Shown here in pieces: positions 25,015-33,502 of a stretch of DNA of 39,879 bases. Each line of letters starts with the position of its first letter. Position 1 is the stretch's first letter. The DNA lies in contig CACOSU010000010.1 of NCBI GenBank assembly GCA_902629935.1, positions 1 through 39,879 of the forward strand. Reading direction: 5' to 3'. Under the pieces are notes generated by a model. That model had not been told where the DNA came from and searched no databases. It saw only the letters and a list, made by a program, of their open reading frames with translations. The stretch comes from an uncultured Pelagibacteraceae bacterium. GTDB taxonomy: Bacteria; Pseudomonadota; Alphaproteobacteria; Pelagibacterales; Pelagibacteraceae. A program made the translations under genes and the position numbers.

Positions 25015-26502
25015 ATGAAGTTATTTTTTATACTCGGTAATCAATTATTTCCAACAAAATACCTCGACCGCTTCAAAAAAGACCACCTGTTTTTTATGGC
25101 AGAAGACAAGGGTTTATGCACCTATGAAAAGCATCATAAACAAAAAATTTTATTATTTTTATCCTCAATGCGTTCTTATGCAGATGTGTTAAGAAAAAAT
25201 AAATTTAAATTAGATTACCTTAAAATCGAAGATAAAGAATTTAGTGATGATTACTTAAAAAAAATAAAAAAAATAATCGCACAAAAAAAAATAAAAGAAA
25301 TTTCAAGTTTTGAAGTAGAGGATAAATTTTTTGAAAAGAAGATTTTACAATTTCTAAAAAAAGAAAAAATAAATTGGAATATTGTTCAAACTCCTATGTT
25401 TTTAAATTCTAGAGAAGAATTTAAAAATTATTTATTAAAATCAAAAAAACCATTCATGGCAACTTTTTACAAAGAAGTTAGAAAAAAATCTGGAATACTG
25501 ATGGGCTCAGATGGTAATCCTATTGGAGGTAAATGGAGTTTCGATGAAGATAATAGAAACAAACTACCAAAAAATATTTCAATTCCTAAATTTCCAAAAA
25601 TTAATGAAACAACCCACACAAAAAAACTAAAGCCTATTATTGAAAAAGAATTTAAAAATCATCCTGGAAGTACAGACAATTTTTGGTTTGCAACAGAATA
25701 CGATGATGTTGTCAAACTTTTAAATTTTTTTATAAAAGAAAAATCAAATTTATTTGGTGATTATGAGGATGCGGTTGATCAAAAAGATAATATCCTATTT
25801 CATAGTGCATTAAGTCCTTATATAAATTTAGGTTTAATTACCCCTGAATTTGTTATCCAAAAAGTTTTAGAATTTCATAAAAAAAATAAAATTAGAATGA
25901 ATTCTTTAGAAGGTTACATTCGTCAAGTAATTGGATGGCGAGAATTTATGCGAGGAGTTTATCAGTCATATTCAAAAGAAATTGAAAATGGAAATTTTTT
26001 TAAACATAATAGAAAAATGAAAAGTTCTTGGTATGAGGGATCAACTGGTCTTCCACCATTGGATTATGCAATTAAAAATGCGGTCAATAATGCATGGTCA
26101 CATCATATTGAAAGATTAATGATCTTATCAAACATTATGAACCTTTGTGAGATCAAACCATTATTTGTTTATAAGTGGTTTATGGAAATGTTTGCTGACT
26201 CTTCAGATTGGGTGATGGTTCCAAATATTAGTATGGGACTATTTAATGATGGAGGAATTTTTGCAACTAAACCTTATATTTGTGGATCTGCATACTTTAT
26301 GAAAATGATGGATTTTAAAAAGGGTGAGTGGTGTAACACAATGGATGGACTTTATTGGAGATTTATAGACAGAAATAGAAAATTTTTTTTAAAAAATCCC
26401 CGTCTATCAATGATGGTAAGAATATTTGACAAAATGAAACCAGATAGAAAAAAATTAATTTTAACTGAAGCTGAAAAATTTATTAAACAAAATACAGTAT
26501 AG
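25015..26502 (+). CDS. cryptochrome/photolyase-related protein (DPRP family)
   Basis: A 495-aa protein of the deoxyribodipyrimidine photolyase-related family (COG3046, PhrB-like). The N-terminal alpha/beta domain starts MKLFFILGNQLFP and contains LLFLSSMRSYADVLR. The FAD-binding C-terminal half has YIRQVIGWREFMRGVY (301-316), AWSHHIERLMILSN (360-373), MFADSSDWVMVPN (392-404) and DGLYWRFI (444-451). Characterised PhrB enzymes hold a [4Fe-4S] cluster through four Cys. Here the only cysteines are 35, 378, 423 and 440, and only C440 fits an expected position, so the cluster is probably absent. DNA repair or light sensing is inferred. A DUF2256 gene overlaps its stop. Confidence 0.9.
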   Translation: MKLFFILGNQLFPTKYLDRFKKDHLFFMAEDKGLCTYEKHHKQKILLFLSSMRSYADVLRKNKFKLDYLKIEDKEFSDDYLKKIKKIIAQKKIKEISSFEVEDKFFEKKILQFLKKEKINWNIVQTPMFLNSREEFKNYLLKSKKPFMATFYKEVRKKSGILMGSDGNPIGGKWSFDEDNRNKLPKNISIPKFPKINETTHTKKLKPIIEKEFKNHPGSTDNFWFATEYDDVVKLLNFFIKEKSNLFGDYEDAVDQKDNILFHSALSPYINLGLITPEFVIQKVLEFHKKNKIRMNSLEGYIRQVIGWREFMRGVYQSYSKEIENGNFFKHNRKMKSSWYEGSTGLPPLDYAIKNAVNNAWSHHIERLMILSNIMNLCEIKPLFVYKWFMEMFADSSDWVMVPNISMGLFNDGGIFATKPYICGSAYFMKMMDFKKGEWCNTMDGLYWRFIDRNRKFFLKNPRLSMMVRIFDKMKPDRKKLILTEAEKFIKQNTV

Positions 26503-26633
26503 TGAAAAAAGAAAATTTGCCATCCAAAATTTGTTTAGTTTGTAGCAGACCATTTAAATGGAGAAAAAAATGGAAGCTTAATTGGGACAGAGTTAAATAC
26601 TGCTCAAAAAGATGCTCTAATAAAAAAATTTAA
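26502..26633 (+). CDS. DUF2256 family small zinc-finger-like protein
   Basis: A 43-aa gene starting at GTG 26502 and sharing one base with the photolyase-related stop (TAGTG), an arrangement suited to termination-reinitiation. The product reads MKKENLPSKICLVCSRPF, then WRKKWKLNWDRVKYCSKRC, the full DUF2256 signature: a Cys-x-x-Cys pair (C11, C14) and a second pair (C34, C38) around a Trp-rich basic core. It is probably a zinc ribbon. DUF2256 genes are, to my knowledge, often found beside photolyase-related genes, supporting both calls. The next gene starts 2 nt after its stop. Confidence 0.9.
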   Translation: MKKENLPSKICLVCSRPFKWRKKWKLNWDRVKYCSKRCSNKKI

Positions 26634-26635
26634 GT

Positions 26636-27169
26636 ATGAGTTTGGAAAAGTATAAATGGAAAAGTAGGATTTTATTAGTAATTACGCCAAATTTTAAGGA
26701 TAAATCATATCAAAAAGTTAAAAAAATATATCAAAGCAATATTAAGCAATTTCACAAAAGATATGTGAAATTAATTTGTAAGACAAATAAAAAAGAACCT
26801 TTCTCAGTAAATCTTATTGGTTTTGATGGAAAAATAAAAAAAGTAATGAAGGATTTAAACTATAAGTTAGTTTTTCAAATAATTGACAAGGTGCCATTAG
26901 GAAAAAAAATTAAACCAATTAACCTATCTTTATATTCAGATTATAATCCTAAAACTACAACATATGGATTAGGATTTAAAAATAAAGAAAAAGCATTATT
27001 TACGATTAATGCAATTAAAAATAGATCTGCCAAGTATCAAGTGAATGTAGTTTCAACTATGTTAGGCAGAGCCAAAAATCATCCAACCAAAACCCAAAAT
27101 ATGGGCGGTGCAATAAAGGTATTTAATGATTGGATGAAAAAATATAAAAAAAATAAAAATGAAAACTAA
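26636..27169 (+). CDS. unknown protein with DUF4174-like N-terminal part
   Basis: A 177-aa basic cytoplasmic protein. The N-terminal 75 residues, with KYKWKSRILLVITPN (5-19) and FSVNLIGFDGKIKKVM (56-71), resemble DUF4174 (thioredoxin-like fold, usually with a L-x-G-x-D-G motif). The C-terminal part, YGLGFKNKEKALFTINAIKNR then YQVNVVSTMLGRAKNHPTKTQNM, is a separate conserved-looking block I cannot assign. No signal peptide or membrane segment is seen. It starts 2 nt after the DUF2256 gene and overlaps the next gene by 11 nt, so it belongs to the photolyase-headed operon. Confidence 0.72.
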   Translation: MSLEKYKWKSRILLVITPNFKDKSYQKVKKIYQSNIKQFHKRYVKLICKTNKKEPFSVNLIGFDGKIKKVMKDLNYKLVFQIIDKVPLGKKIKPINLSLYSDYNPKTTTYGLGFKNKEKALFTINAIKNRSAKYQVNVVSTMLGRAKNHPTKTQNMGGAIKVFNDWMKKYKKNKNEN

Positions 27170-28601
27170 GTTATCTAATTTTTTTAAAAAAATAATATTT
27201 TTGTCAGTTTTAATAATACCAAATATTGTTAATGCTGATTTTTTTAAGGACATAACTGATAAAATTGCAGATAATCCAAAAAGACTTAGCTACGGTATTT
27301 CTGTCGCCGATATAGATCAAAATGGAAAGTATGAATTTATAGTAACAGGATTTGGTTATCCAAATTTAGCACTCTCACATGAAAACGGAAAATTAATTAA
27401 TATTGCTAATCAAAATATATTTTCCGATGAATCTAGAAAAACAATTGGTGTTGCTGCATGTGACGTTGATAGGGATGGATATGAAGAAATATATTTTCTT
27501 AATACAGATACTTATAGTGGAACAAAAAAATATTCTGACAGACTTATAGATTTAGTTGAAAGTAAGTTTTTAGATATGTTTGAAATTAAAAAAAACAAAG
27601 AGGATTTAAATTTAACAGCAGGCAGATCAGTTGCTTGTGTGGATAGGAAAGGTGATGGCAAATATGGTATTTACGTATCAAATTATGGGGGCCCAACAAG
27701 GTTTTATGAAATTGAAAACAAAAAGATTAAAGATAAATCAGTTAATTTAAATCTAGATAAGGTTACGGGCGGAAGGGCAGTTGTTTCAGGACATATTTTA
27801 ACCGATAGATCTGACATTTTTGCAGCAAATGAAAGAGGTGCAAATTTTCTTTTAAAAAATAATAATGGAGTTTTTGAGGACTTAGCGTTTAATTACCGAG
27901 TAGATGATGTAATCCAGAACGGTAGAGGAACTGCACTTTCAGACATACTTTATCGAGGAAGATTAGATATATTAAGTGGGAATTGGCAGGGTTATCATAG
28001 AGCTTATGTTTTAAAAGATAATCAGTATAAAGATATAGGAAATAGTAAATTTGATAAACCTTCTAGAATTCGGACAATAATATCCGCAGACTTTGATAAT
28101 GATGGTTACGATGAAGTTTTTATGAACAATATAGCTGAGCCAAATAAACTATTTAAAATTAGAGAGAATGGAAAATTTGAGGAAATAAAATTAGAAACTG
28201 GTTTAGAAGCTGATGGGTATGGTACGGGAGCTGCAGTTGCTGATATTGATAATGATGGTATTTTAGAATTATTAGTTTCGCGCGGTGAAAGTAAAGAGCA
28301 ACCATTAACTTTATACAAAGCAAAAATTGATAAACAAACTAAATATTTAAGAATTAAACCTATTAACAAATTTGGTGCTCCAGCAAGAGGCGCAACAGTG
28401 ACATTGCTTTCTAATCAAAGAAAACATTCAAAAACCATAGATTCTGGTTCAGGTTATTTGTGCCAAATGGAGCCTGTGGCACATTATGGAATTAGAAAAA
28501 ATGAAAAAGATTTTAGAGTAGAAGTAAAATGGACTAATGGAAGTAAAGATATAATTAAAATAAACTCATTAAATCAAACTATTATTGTAAAACAAAAATG
28601 A
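27159..28601 (+). CDS. secreted FG-GAP/VCBS repeat protein with ASPIC/UnbV domain
   Basis: A 480-aa exported protein. Residues 1-26 form a signal peptide (KKIIFLSVLIIPNIVNA). Several calcium-binding FG-GAP-type loops follow: DIDQNG (51-56), DVDRDG (102-107), DFDNDGYDEVF (around 310) and DIDNDGILELL (around 360). The C-terminus, GAPARGATVTLL to VEVKWTNGSKDIIKINSL, is an ASPIC/UnbV domain as in CRTAC1-like proteins. It is probably a seven-bladed beta-propeller bound to Ca2+ outside the inner membrane; the ligand is unknown. It overlaps both neighbours (11 nt upstream, 4 nt downstream), so translation is coupled. Confidence 0.85.
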   Translation: MKTKLSNFFKKIIFLSVLIIPNIVNADFFKDITDKIADNPKRLSYGISVADIDQNGKYEFIVTGFGYPNLALSHENGKLINIANQNIFSDESRKTIGVAACDVDRDGYEEIYFLNTDTYSGTKKYSDRLIDLVESKFLDMFEIKKNKEDLNLTAGRSVACVDRKGDGKYGIYVSNYGGPTRFYEIENKKIKDKSVNLNLDKVTGGRAVVSGHILTDRSDIFAANERGANFLLKNNNGVFEDLAFNYRVDDVIQNGRGTALSDILYRGRLDILSGNWQGYHRAYVLKDNQYKDIGNSKFDKPSRIRTIISADFDNDGYDEVFMNNIAEPNKLFKIRENGKFEEIKLETGLEADGYGTGAAVADIDNDGILELLVSRGESKEQPLTLYKAKIDKQTKYLRIKPINKFGAPARGATVTLLSNQRKHSKTIDSGSGYLCQMEPVAHYGIRKNEKDFRVEVKWTNGSKDIIKINSLNQTIIVKQK

Positions 28602-29287
28602 AAAAAAATTTATTAAAACTTTTAGTAATTTTTTTCGTATTAATTCAATTTGACTCAATATCAGAGGAAAAAAATTATCATAAGGAGTTAATAGCCGATT
28701 GGTCTAGAATATTTCCCGATCAAAATAGAAATGCAGGGGGACCGATGTTTTTTAAATATATAATCGATAAAGAAATAACTTACAAAGATTTCAAAGAATT
28801 TAACAAATTATATTGTGCTGTTTCTGGATCGTTAATTGATCCTAATGCTGAACCAGATTTCATATATGCTAATGAAAGTAACTCTGGGGAAAAAATTTGT
28901 GGTGATTACTATAAATGCTGTATTCCCTGTTCATGCGATATTATGAAATATTCCGAAGTTGAAAAAATGAAACATAAATTTTTGGATGGTTTAAAAGAAT
29001 TTTATGTTTTCACAATCAGAAATCCTTGCAATAAAAAAGATTTTCCAAATAGAGTTAATAAGAATTATTTTTGTGATGGTGAAAAAATTAACGATGATCA
29101 AGTGTATAGTCTTAATGATAAATTAGTAATAGGCTTATTACACGAAGGAAGAAGTTGTAAAAAAAATGATATAGACTTTGTTAATAGCCATCAAGTAACA
29201 GGAAGATTTTGTGAATTCCGAAATAATACCCCTTTAGAAAATTTAAAAACCGGGATGGGTGATATCTTTATAAAGCTTGCAAGATAG
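28598..29287 (+). CDS. secreted cysteine-rich protein, unknown
   Basis: A 229-aa protein with an N-terminal signal peptide (about residues 1-22). Ten cysteines sit in the mature part: C73, C101, C107, C108, C111, C113, C144, C159, C187 and C205. The dense cluster YKCCIPCSCDIM (106-116) could bind a metal or form disulfides. The count is even, as expected for a disulfide-bonded periplasmic protein. I do not recognise the family. The ATGA overlap with the FG-GAP/ASPIC gene suggests that the two exported products work together. Confidence 0.72.
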   Translation: MKKNLLKLLVIFFVLIQFDSISEEKNYHKELIADWSRIFPDQNRNAGGPMFFKYIIDKEITYKDFKEFNKLYCAVSGSLIDPNAEPDFIYANESNSGEKICGDYYKCCIPCSCDIMKYSEVEKMKHKFLDGLKEFYVFTIRNPCNKKDFPNRVNKNYFCDGEKINDDQVYSLNDKLVIGLLHEGRSCKKNDIDFVNSHQVTGRFCEFRNNTPLENLKTGMGDIFIKLAR

Positions 29288-29334
29288 TAATATTTAAATT
29301 GTTCAAATAACTATTCTAAGTTAAGCTTAAACTA

Positions 29335-30054
29335 GTGAACATAATAGTACTTCAACATATAAAAATAGAAGATCCAGGTTACATTAAAGATTTAATGTTG
29401 GCTGATAGATTTAAAATTACCACTATTGAATTAGACGAAGGTGAAAAAATACCAAAGGATTTAAGTAAATTTGATGGAATGTTTTGTATGGGTGGTCCGA
29501 TGGATACATATATGGAAAAGCAATATCCATGGTTAATAGAAGAAAAGAAAAAAATTAAAGAGTTTGTTGTGGAATTAAAAAAACCTTATTTAGGTTTTTG
29601 TTTAGGTTGTCAACTTTTAGGAGAAGTAGTAGGTGGTAAAGTGGTTAAATCAAATCCAGCAGAAATTGGAATTATGGATATTAATTTCTTAAAAGATAAA
29701 CAGGAAGATAAATTATTTTCAAAATTTCCTGACACTATTAAAAGTTTACAGTGGCATTCTTATGAGGTTCAAGGTATTGAAAATAATAAAGATGTAACTT
29801 TATTAGCTTCTTCGCCAATCACTAAATATCAAATTTTTAAATATCAAAACCATGCTTATGGAATTCAATTTCATATAGAAATTAAAGATACCACAGTCAA
29901 TGAATGGGGATGTGTTCCAGAGTATAAAAAAGCATTAGAGGATCAGCTTGGTAATGACGCATTAGAAAAGTTTGATAAATCTGCAAATGACAACATGAAA
30001 GATATGAATAACTATTCTACAATTCTATACAATAATTTTAAAAAACTTTTATGA
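29335..30054 (+). CDS. class I glutamine amidotransferase-like protein
   Basis: A 239-aa stand-alone type 1 amidotransferase (GMP-synthase-like amidotransferase group). The catalytic Cys is C89 in YLGFCLGCQLLGE, and the His/Glu pair is H180 and E182 in GIQFHIEI. The MGGPMDTYMEKQYPWLIEEK block is typical of this group. It starts at GTG 29335; no better ATG start is available near the conserved N-terminal strand. The acceptor of the ammonia, or the gamma-glutamyl substrate, is unknown. The ATGA overlap with the following membrane protein indicates coupling. Confidence 0.88.
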   Translation: MNIIVLQHIKIEDPGYIKDLMLADRFKITTIELDEGEKIPKDLSKFDGMFCMGGPMDTYMEKQYPWLIEEKKKIKEFVVELKKPYLGFCLGCQLLGEVVGGKVVKSNPAEIGIMDINFLKDKQEDKLFSKFPDTIKSLQWHSYEVQGIENNKDVTLLASSPITKYQIFKYQNHAYGIQFHIEIKDTTVNEWGCVPEYKKALEDQLGNDALEKFDKSANDNMKDMNNYSTILYNNFKKLL

Positions 30055-30272
30055 GTAATAAAATCTTTGAATGGGCAGGAGTTATAACTGCAATATTATA
30101 TTCTTTATTTGTAGCATTAAATATTGGGATAGAATTTTTTGGTTTTTGTTTATTACTTTTATCTGCAATCTTAATTGGTATATGGGCATACAGAGGTGGC
30201 CATAAAGGAATTTTATTTTTACAATTTTTTTATGCTACAGCTGGAATTATAGGTATGGTTCGTTGGTTTTAG
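30051..30272 (+). CDS. small three-helix membrane protein, unknown
   Basis: A 73-aa hydrophobic protein with about three membrane segments (8-26, 30-46 and 54-70) and a short basic loop, YRGGHKG (47-53). The sequence looks conserved rather than random, with a faint resemblance to a PnuC-type segment, but I cannot assign it. It overlaps the amidotransferase stop by 4 nt and the convergent photolyase-like gene by 4 nt. Confidence 0.7.
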   Translation: MSNKIFEWAGVITAILYSLFVALNIGIEFFGFCLLLLSAILIGIWAYRGGHKGILFLQFFYATAGIIGMVRWF

Positions 30273-31405
30273 TTAAAAGTCGAAACAATTTTGGGAATAT
30301 AATTTTTAAAATTAAAAAATCCTTTGTTGCAGTATTGCCAGGCTAATTGATCAAGATTTCTATATAAAAAATCTATTTTTAAGTTCTTTAAATTTATAAA
30401 ATCTAAATTTTCACCAACTGTTGGATATAAGCCACAACAATTTTCGATATTTGTTATTTCATTTATATTTACAATCTGACAATCAATAGATTGATCCTTT
30501 AATCTCTGTTCTTGGTCTTTAATTAACATAGATTTAAATTTCACTAATTTTTCACTCAGTTTTATAGTTCTATTTTCATTACTGTTTGAAACTAAGTAAA
30601 TTTTTTTAAATTTATTATCTCTAAAATCAGTGATTTCAAACGAGAGATTATTTTCAAAAATTAATAGATTTTTGTCCTCAATATTTTGTGAGTTATTAAA
30701 ATCTTGTTTAATTATTTGGTAAGATTTTTCAGATACTTTTGGAGGAGCATTTTCATTTAATTTTATATTTTGAAATCTATTATTTGTGAATTTTTTAATA
30801 TTCCATTCACTCGCAAGATAATGTTTTCCTTGAGTTTGAACACCTGCAACCCATCTCCAACCAAGAGTGTTTGATGCAGCGTCTCCATCATAAAGATGTT
30901 GCATGAAAAATTCCGCCCCAAGTTGCCAAGGCAATTCTAAAGTAAAAATCCAGATACTGGCAAACCACATTCTTGTGTGATTATGTAAATAATTATTCTC
31001 TTTAAGCTCTTTTACCCATTCATTAAAGCAACCTATGTTTGTTTTTCCATCAATAGCTGAAAGATAATCTTCATTATTTTGAAATTCATTTTTTATTATA
31101 TTTAATTCTAAAAGATAATCTGTCCAAACATTAGGTCTTAGTTCTAACCAACCTTTCCAATAAGTTCGCCAAAGAACTTCTTGGATAAATTTTTCATTTT
31201 TTGAGAAAGAAAATTTATTGAGTGATTTTTGAATTACCTCTTTTTCATTAATTATTCCATGAGTTATATATGGTGATAAGCAAGATATGTTTGATCTTTT
31301 TTCAGGTCCAAAATCAAAGTTTCTTAATTTTGAATAATCTCCAAGATTATTCTCAACAAAATTATCTAATTGATTTAAGGCCTTAGCCCTTGAAGCTTCA
31401 AACAT
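30269..31405 (-). CDS. photolyase-like FAD-binding protein with atypical domain order
   Basis: A 378-aa protein in which the photolyase/cryptochrome FAD-binding domain comes first. Markers are SNISCLSPYITHGII (38-52), EVLWRTYWKGWLE (76-88), NYLHNHTRMWFASIW (138-152) and DGDAASNTLGWRWVAG (173-188). Normal photolyases start with an alpha/beta antenna domain, which is missing here. Instead about 140 residues follow the FAD domain (246-378), with alternating strands and helices and YPTVGENLDFI / LAWQYCNKGFFNFK blocks. That tail might be a relocated alpha/beta domain. It is separate from the photolyase-related gene at 25.0 kb. DNA repair or light sensing is inferred. Confidence 0.82.
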   Translation of the reverse strand: MFEASRAKALNQLDNFVENNLGDYSKLRNFDFGPEKRSNISCLSPYITHGIINEKEVIQKSLNKFSFSKNEKFIQEVLWRTYWKGWLELRPNVWTDYLLELNIIKNEFQNNEDYLSAIDGKTNIGCFNEWVKELKENNYLHNHTRMWFASIWIFTLELPWQLGAEFFMQHLYDGDAASNTLGWRWVAGVQTQGKHYLASEWNIKKFTNNRFQNIKLNENAPPKVSEKSYQIIKQDFNNSQNIEDKNLLIFENNLSFEITDFRDNKFKKIYLVSNSNENRTIKLSEKLVKFKSMLIKDQEQRLKDQSIDCQIVNINEITNIENCCGLYPTVGENLDFINLKNLKIDFLYRNLDQLAWQYCNKGFFNFKNYIPKIVSTFN

Positions 31406-31414
31406 AATTTTTAA

Positions 31415-31795
31415 CTATTTCGATTTTTTTTTCTTAAGACCTAATTTATCACTGTGTCTCAACCTTAATACAACAATCGCTGCAGCAATTAACAAAATTG
31501 CAACTGCTTCGTAAACGAGTGCAGTAGGATCCATCTCTTTACCTTGTAGGATAATAAACCGAGCAAGAGCCGTAATTGCAATAAGTAATGGAAGTGTAAT
31601 ACTAATAGACTGTTGATTCCAAAAAACTCTAACCATAGCTAGAACCTCTAAGTAAAGAAACATTAAAAGTAAATCAGCTAGAGTAACAGATTGGTTGGTG
31701 AACATATTTTTTATTTCAATTCCAACAGCAATAACTGTACTAACTAAAATTATACTCATCAAAGCTAATTGTAAGTTTTTTGTAATACTGTCCAT
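31415..31795 (-). CDS. PsiE-like inner membrane protein
   Basis: A 126-aa protein with four hydrophobic segments and a basic C-terminus (LRHSDKLGLKKKKSK). The LADLLLMFLYLEVLAMVRVFW and ITALARFIILQG blocks match the phosphate-starvation-inducible PsiE family (PF06146). The role of PsiE is unknown. Its start overlaps the upstream membrane gene by one base, so the two are coupled; the photolyase-like gene follows 9 nt later on the same strand. Confidence 0.82.
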   Translation of the reverse strand: MDSITKNLQLALMSIILVSTVIAVGIEIKNMFTNQSVTLADLLLMFLYLEVLAMVRVFWNQQSISITLPLLIAITALARFIILQGKEMDPTALVYEAVAILLIAAAIVVLRLRHSDKLGLKKKKSK

Positions 31796-32253
31796 TATTT
31801 ATCCTTACTAAATGGTAGCCATTTTTCAATTGCTGATTTCAAGGGACCATCATATGGAATTGAATAAGAATTTGGGTTTGGACTTGTTAAAACCTCTATT
31901 CCTTTTGAAAATACAAAGATAAATACTATTACAAAAACGATTACCATTATTTTAAAAGGATCAAAATTTTTTGTCTGAAAAACACTTGCGGACTTCGCTT
32001 CTGCTCTATGGAATTGTTTAAAAGTCATGTAAACGGCAAATATCAAACCAATGTGAGCTAAAAAAAGTCCAGCCCATCCAAATGCAAAAGTTGTATATGA
32101 AAAAACATATAAACTAAAAACTGTAGTCCAAATAAAACTTAAAACCAAAAGTATTTGCAATCTAACTGTTTTGGGAAGTGCACGTAGATCATTTTTACTA
32201 TCATCAAATAAAATATTTGCAGCATCTCTCATCCAATTCTTTATTGATTCCAT
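31795..32253 (-). CDS. membrane protein of unknown function
   Basis: A 152-aa protein with three predicted membrane helices (about 32-52, 54-77 and 102-120) and a short C-terminal non-cytoplasmic or soluble tail containing NPNSYSIPYDGPLKSAIEKWLPF. I do not recognise the family. It is coupled by a one-base overlap to the PsiE-like gene, suggesting a shared membrane function. Confidence 0.72.
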   Translation of the reverse strand: MESIKNWMRDAANILFDDSKNDLRALPKTVRLQILLVLSFIWTTVFSLYVFSYTTFAFGWAGLFLAHIGLIFAVYMTFKQFHRAEAKSASVFQTKNFDPFKIMVIVFVIVFIFVFSKGIEVLTSPNPNSYSIPYDGPLKSAIEKWLPFSKDK

Positions 32254-32313
32254 AAGTTGAAGATATAATTTTTAATAATTAAAACAAATGTTAATTTGTC
32301 CTAAACTATAGTG

Positions 32314-33498
32314 TTAACGAAGCTTTTTTTTATGAAAATTGATAAATCTTTCAACATTAGATTTGTTAAATGACTTGTTTTCCTCGAATGAAACTTTCTT
32401 CATTGAATAGGCACTACTATTAGTAATTCTTGATTGAATTGTAATATTGCCCTTATATAATTTAAGCTTAATCGCACCGTTAACTTTACCTCTTTTTAAA
32501 TCAACAATTTTTTGAAGTTTAAATCTTTCTTTTGAATACCAATAACCATTATAAATTAACTCAGCATATCTAGACATTATCCGATCTTTTTTATGCATAG
32601 TTTCTTTATCTAAAGTAACCGACTCGATTGCTCTATGTGCATTAATTAAAAGAGTTCCACCAGGTGTTTCATACACTCCTCTAGATTTTATACCTAGAAA
32701 TCTATTTTCTACTAAGTCAACTCTTCCGATTCCATTTTTACCTGCAAGAACATTTAGCTTAGTTAACAACTTAGCTGGTGACATTTTTTTTCCATTAATT
32801 CCAAAAGGATCACCATTTTTAAAATTGATAGTAACAAATGAAGGTTTGTTTGTTGCCTTTTCTGGAGAAACCGTTCTTTGAAAAATAAATTCTGGTGCAG
32901 AATTCTTTGGATTTTCTAAAATCTTACCTTCAGTTGATGTGTGAAACAAATTATCATCAACCGAAAATGGTGGAGCACCTTTTTTATCTTTAGGTATAGC
33001 GATACCATGCTTTTTAGCATAATTAATTAAATTTGTTCTGGATTTTAATTTCCAAATTCGCCATGGAGCTATAATTTTAATTTTAGGACCAAAATAATGA
33101 TAGCCTAATTCAAATCTAACTTGGTCATTGCCTTTACCAGTTGCTCCATGTGAAACTGCATAGGCTTTAAATTTTTTAGCAACTCTTATTTGATCTTTTG
33201 CAATAAGAGGTCTTGCTATTGATGTTCCTAATAAATAAACACCCTCATAGATCGCGTGTCCTCTGATCATGGGATAAACATAATCCTTAACAAAAATATC
33301 TTTTAAATCTTTAATAATTATATTTTTAACACCAAATTTTTTTGCATTAGTAATAATTTTTTTTCTATCAATTTCTTGTCCAACATCTGCTGTATAACAA
33401 ATTACATCTGCATCATAATTTTCTTGTAGCCATTTTAAAATTATAGAAGTATCGAGCCCTCCAGAATAAGCTAGAACAATTTTCTTTTTTGATTTCAT
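32314..33498 (-). CDS. argG: argininosuccinate synthase
   Basis: Joins citrulline and aspartate with ATP in arginine biosynthesis. It is 394 aa, normal length for the type 1 enzyme. Motifs are the N-type ATP pyrophosphatase loop AYSGGLDTSIILKWL (10-24), YLLGTSIARPLIA, SHGATGKGNDQVRFEL and GRVDLVENRFLGIKSRGVYETPGG. It lies 4 nt after the IalB gene in a leftward run with the aldo/keto reductase. Confidence 0.98.
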   Translation of the reverse strand: MKSKKKIVLAYSGGLDTSIILKWLQENYDADVICYTADVGQEIDRKKIITNAKKFGVKNIIIKDLKDIFVKDYVYPMIRGHAIYEGVYLLGTSIARPLIAKDQIRVAKKFKAYAVSHGATGKGNDQVRFELGYHYFGPKIKIIAPWRIWKLKSRTNLINYAKKHGIAIPKDKKGAPPFSVDDNLFHTSTEGKILENPKNSAPEFIFQRTVSPEKATNKPSFVTINFKNGDPFGINGKKMSPAKLLTKLNVLAGKNGIGRVDLVENRFLGIKSRGVYETPGGTLLINAHRAIESVTLDKETMHKKDRIMSRYAELIYNGYWYSKERFKLQKIVDLKRGKVNGAIKLKLYKGNITIQSRITNSSAYSMKKVSFEENKSFNKSNVERFINFHKKKLR

Positions 33499-33502
33499 TG
33501 AA

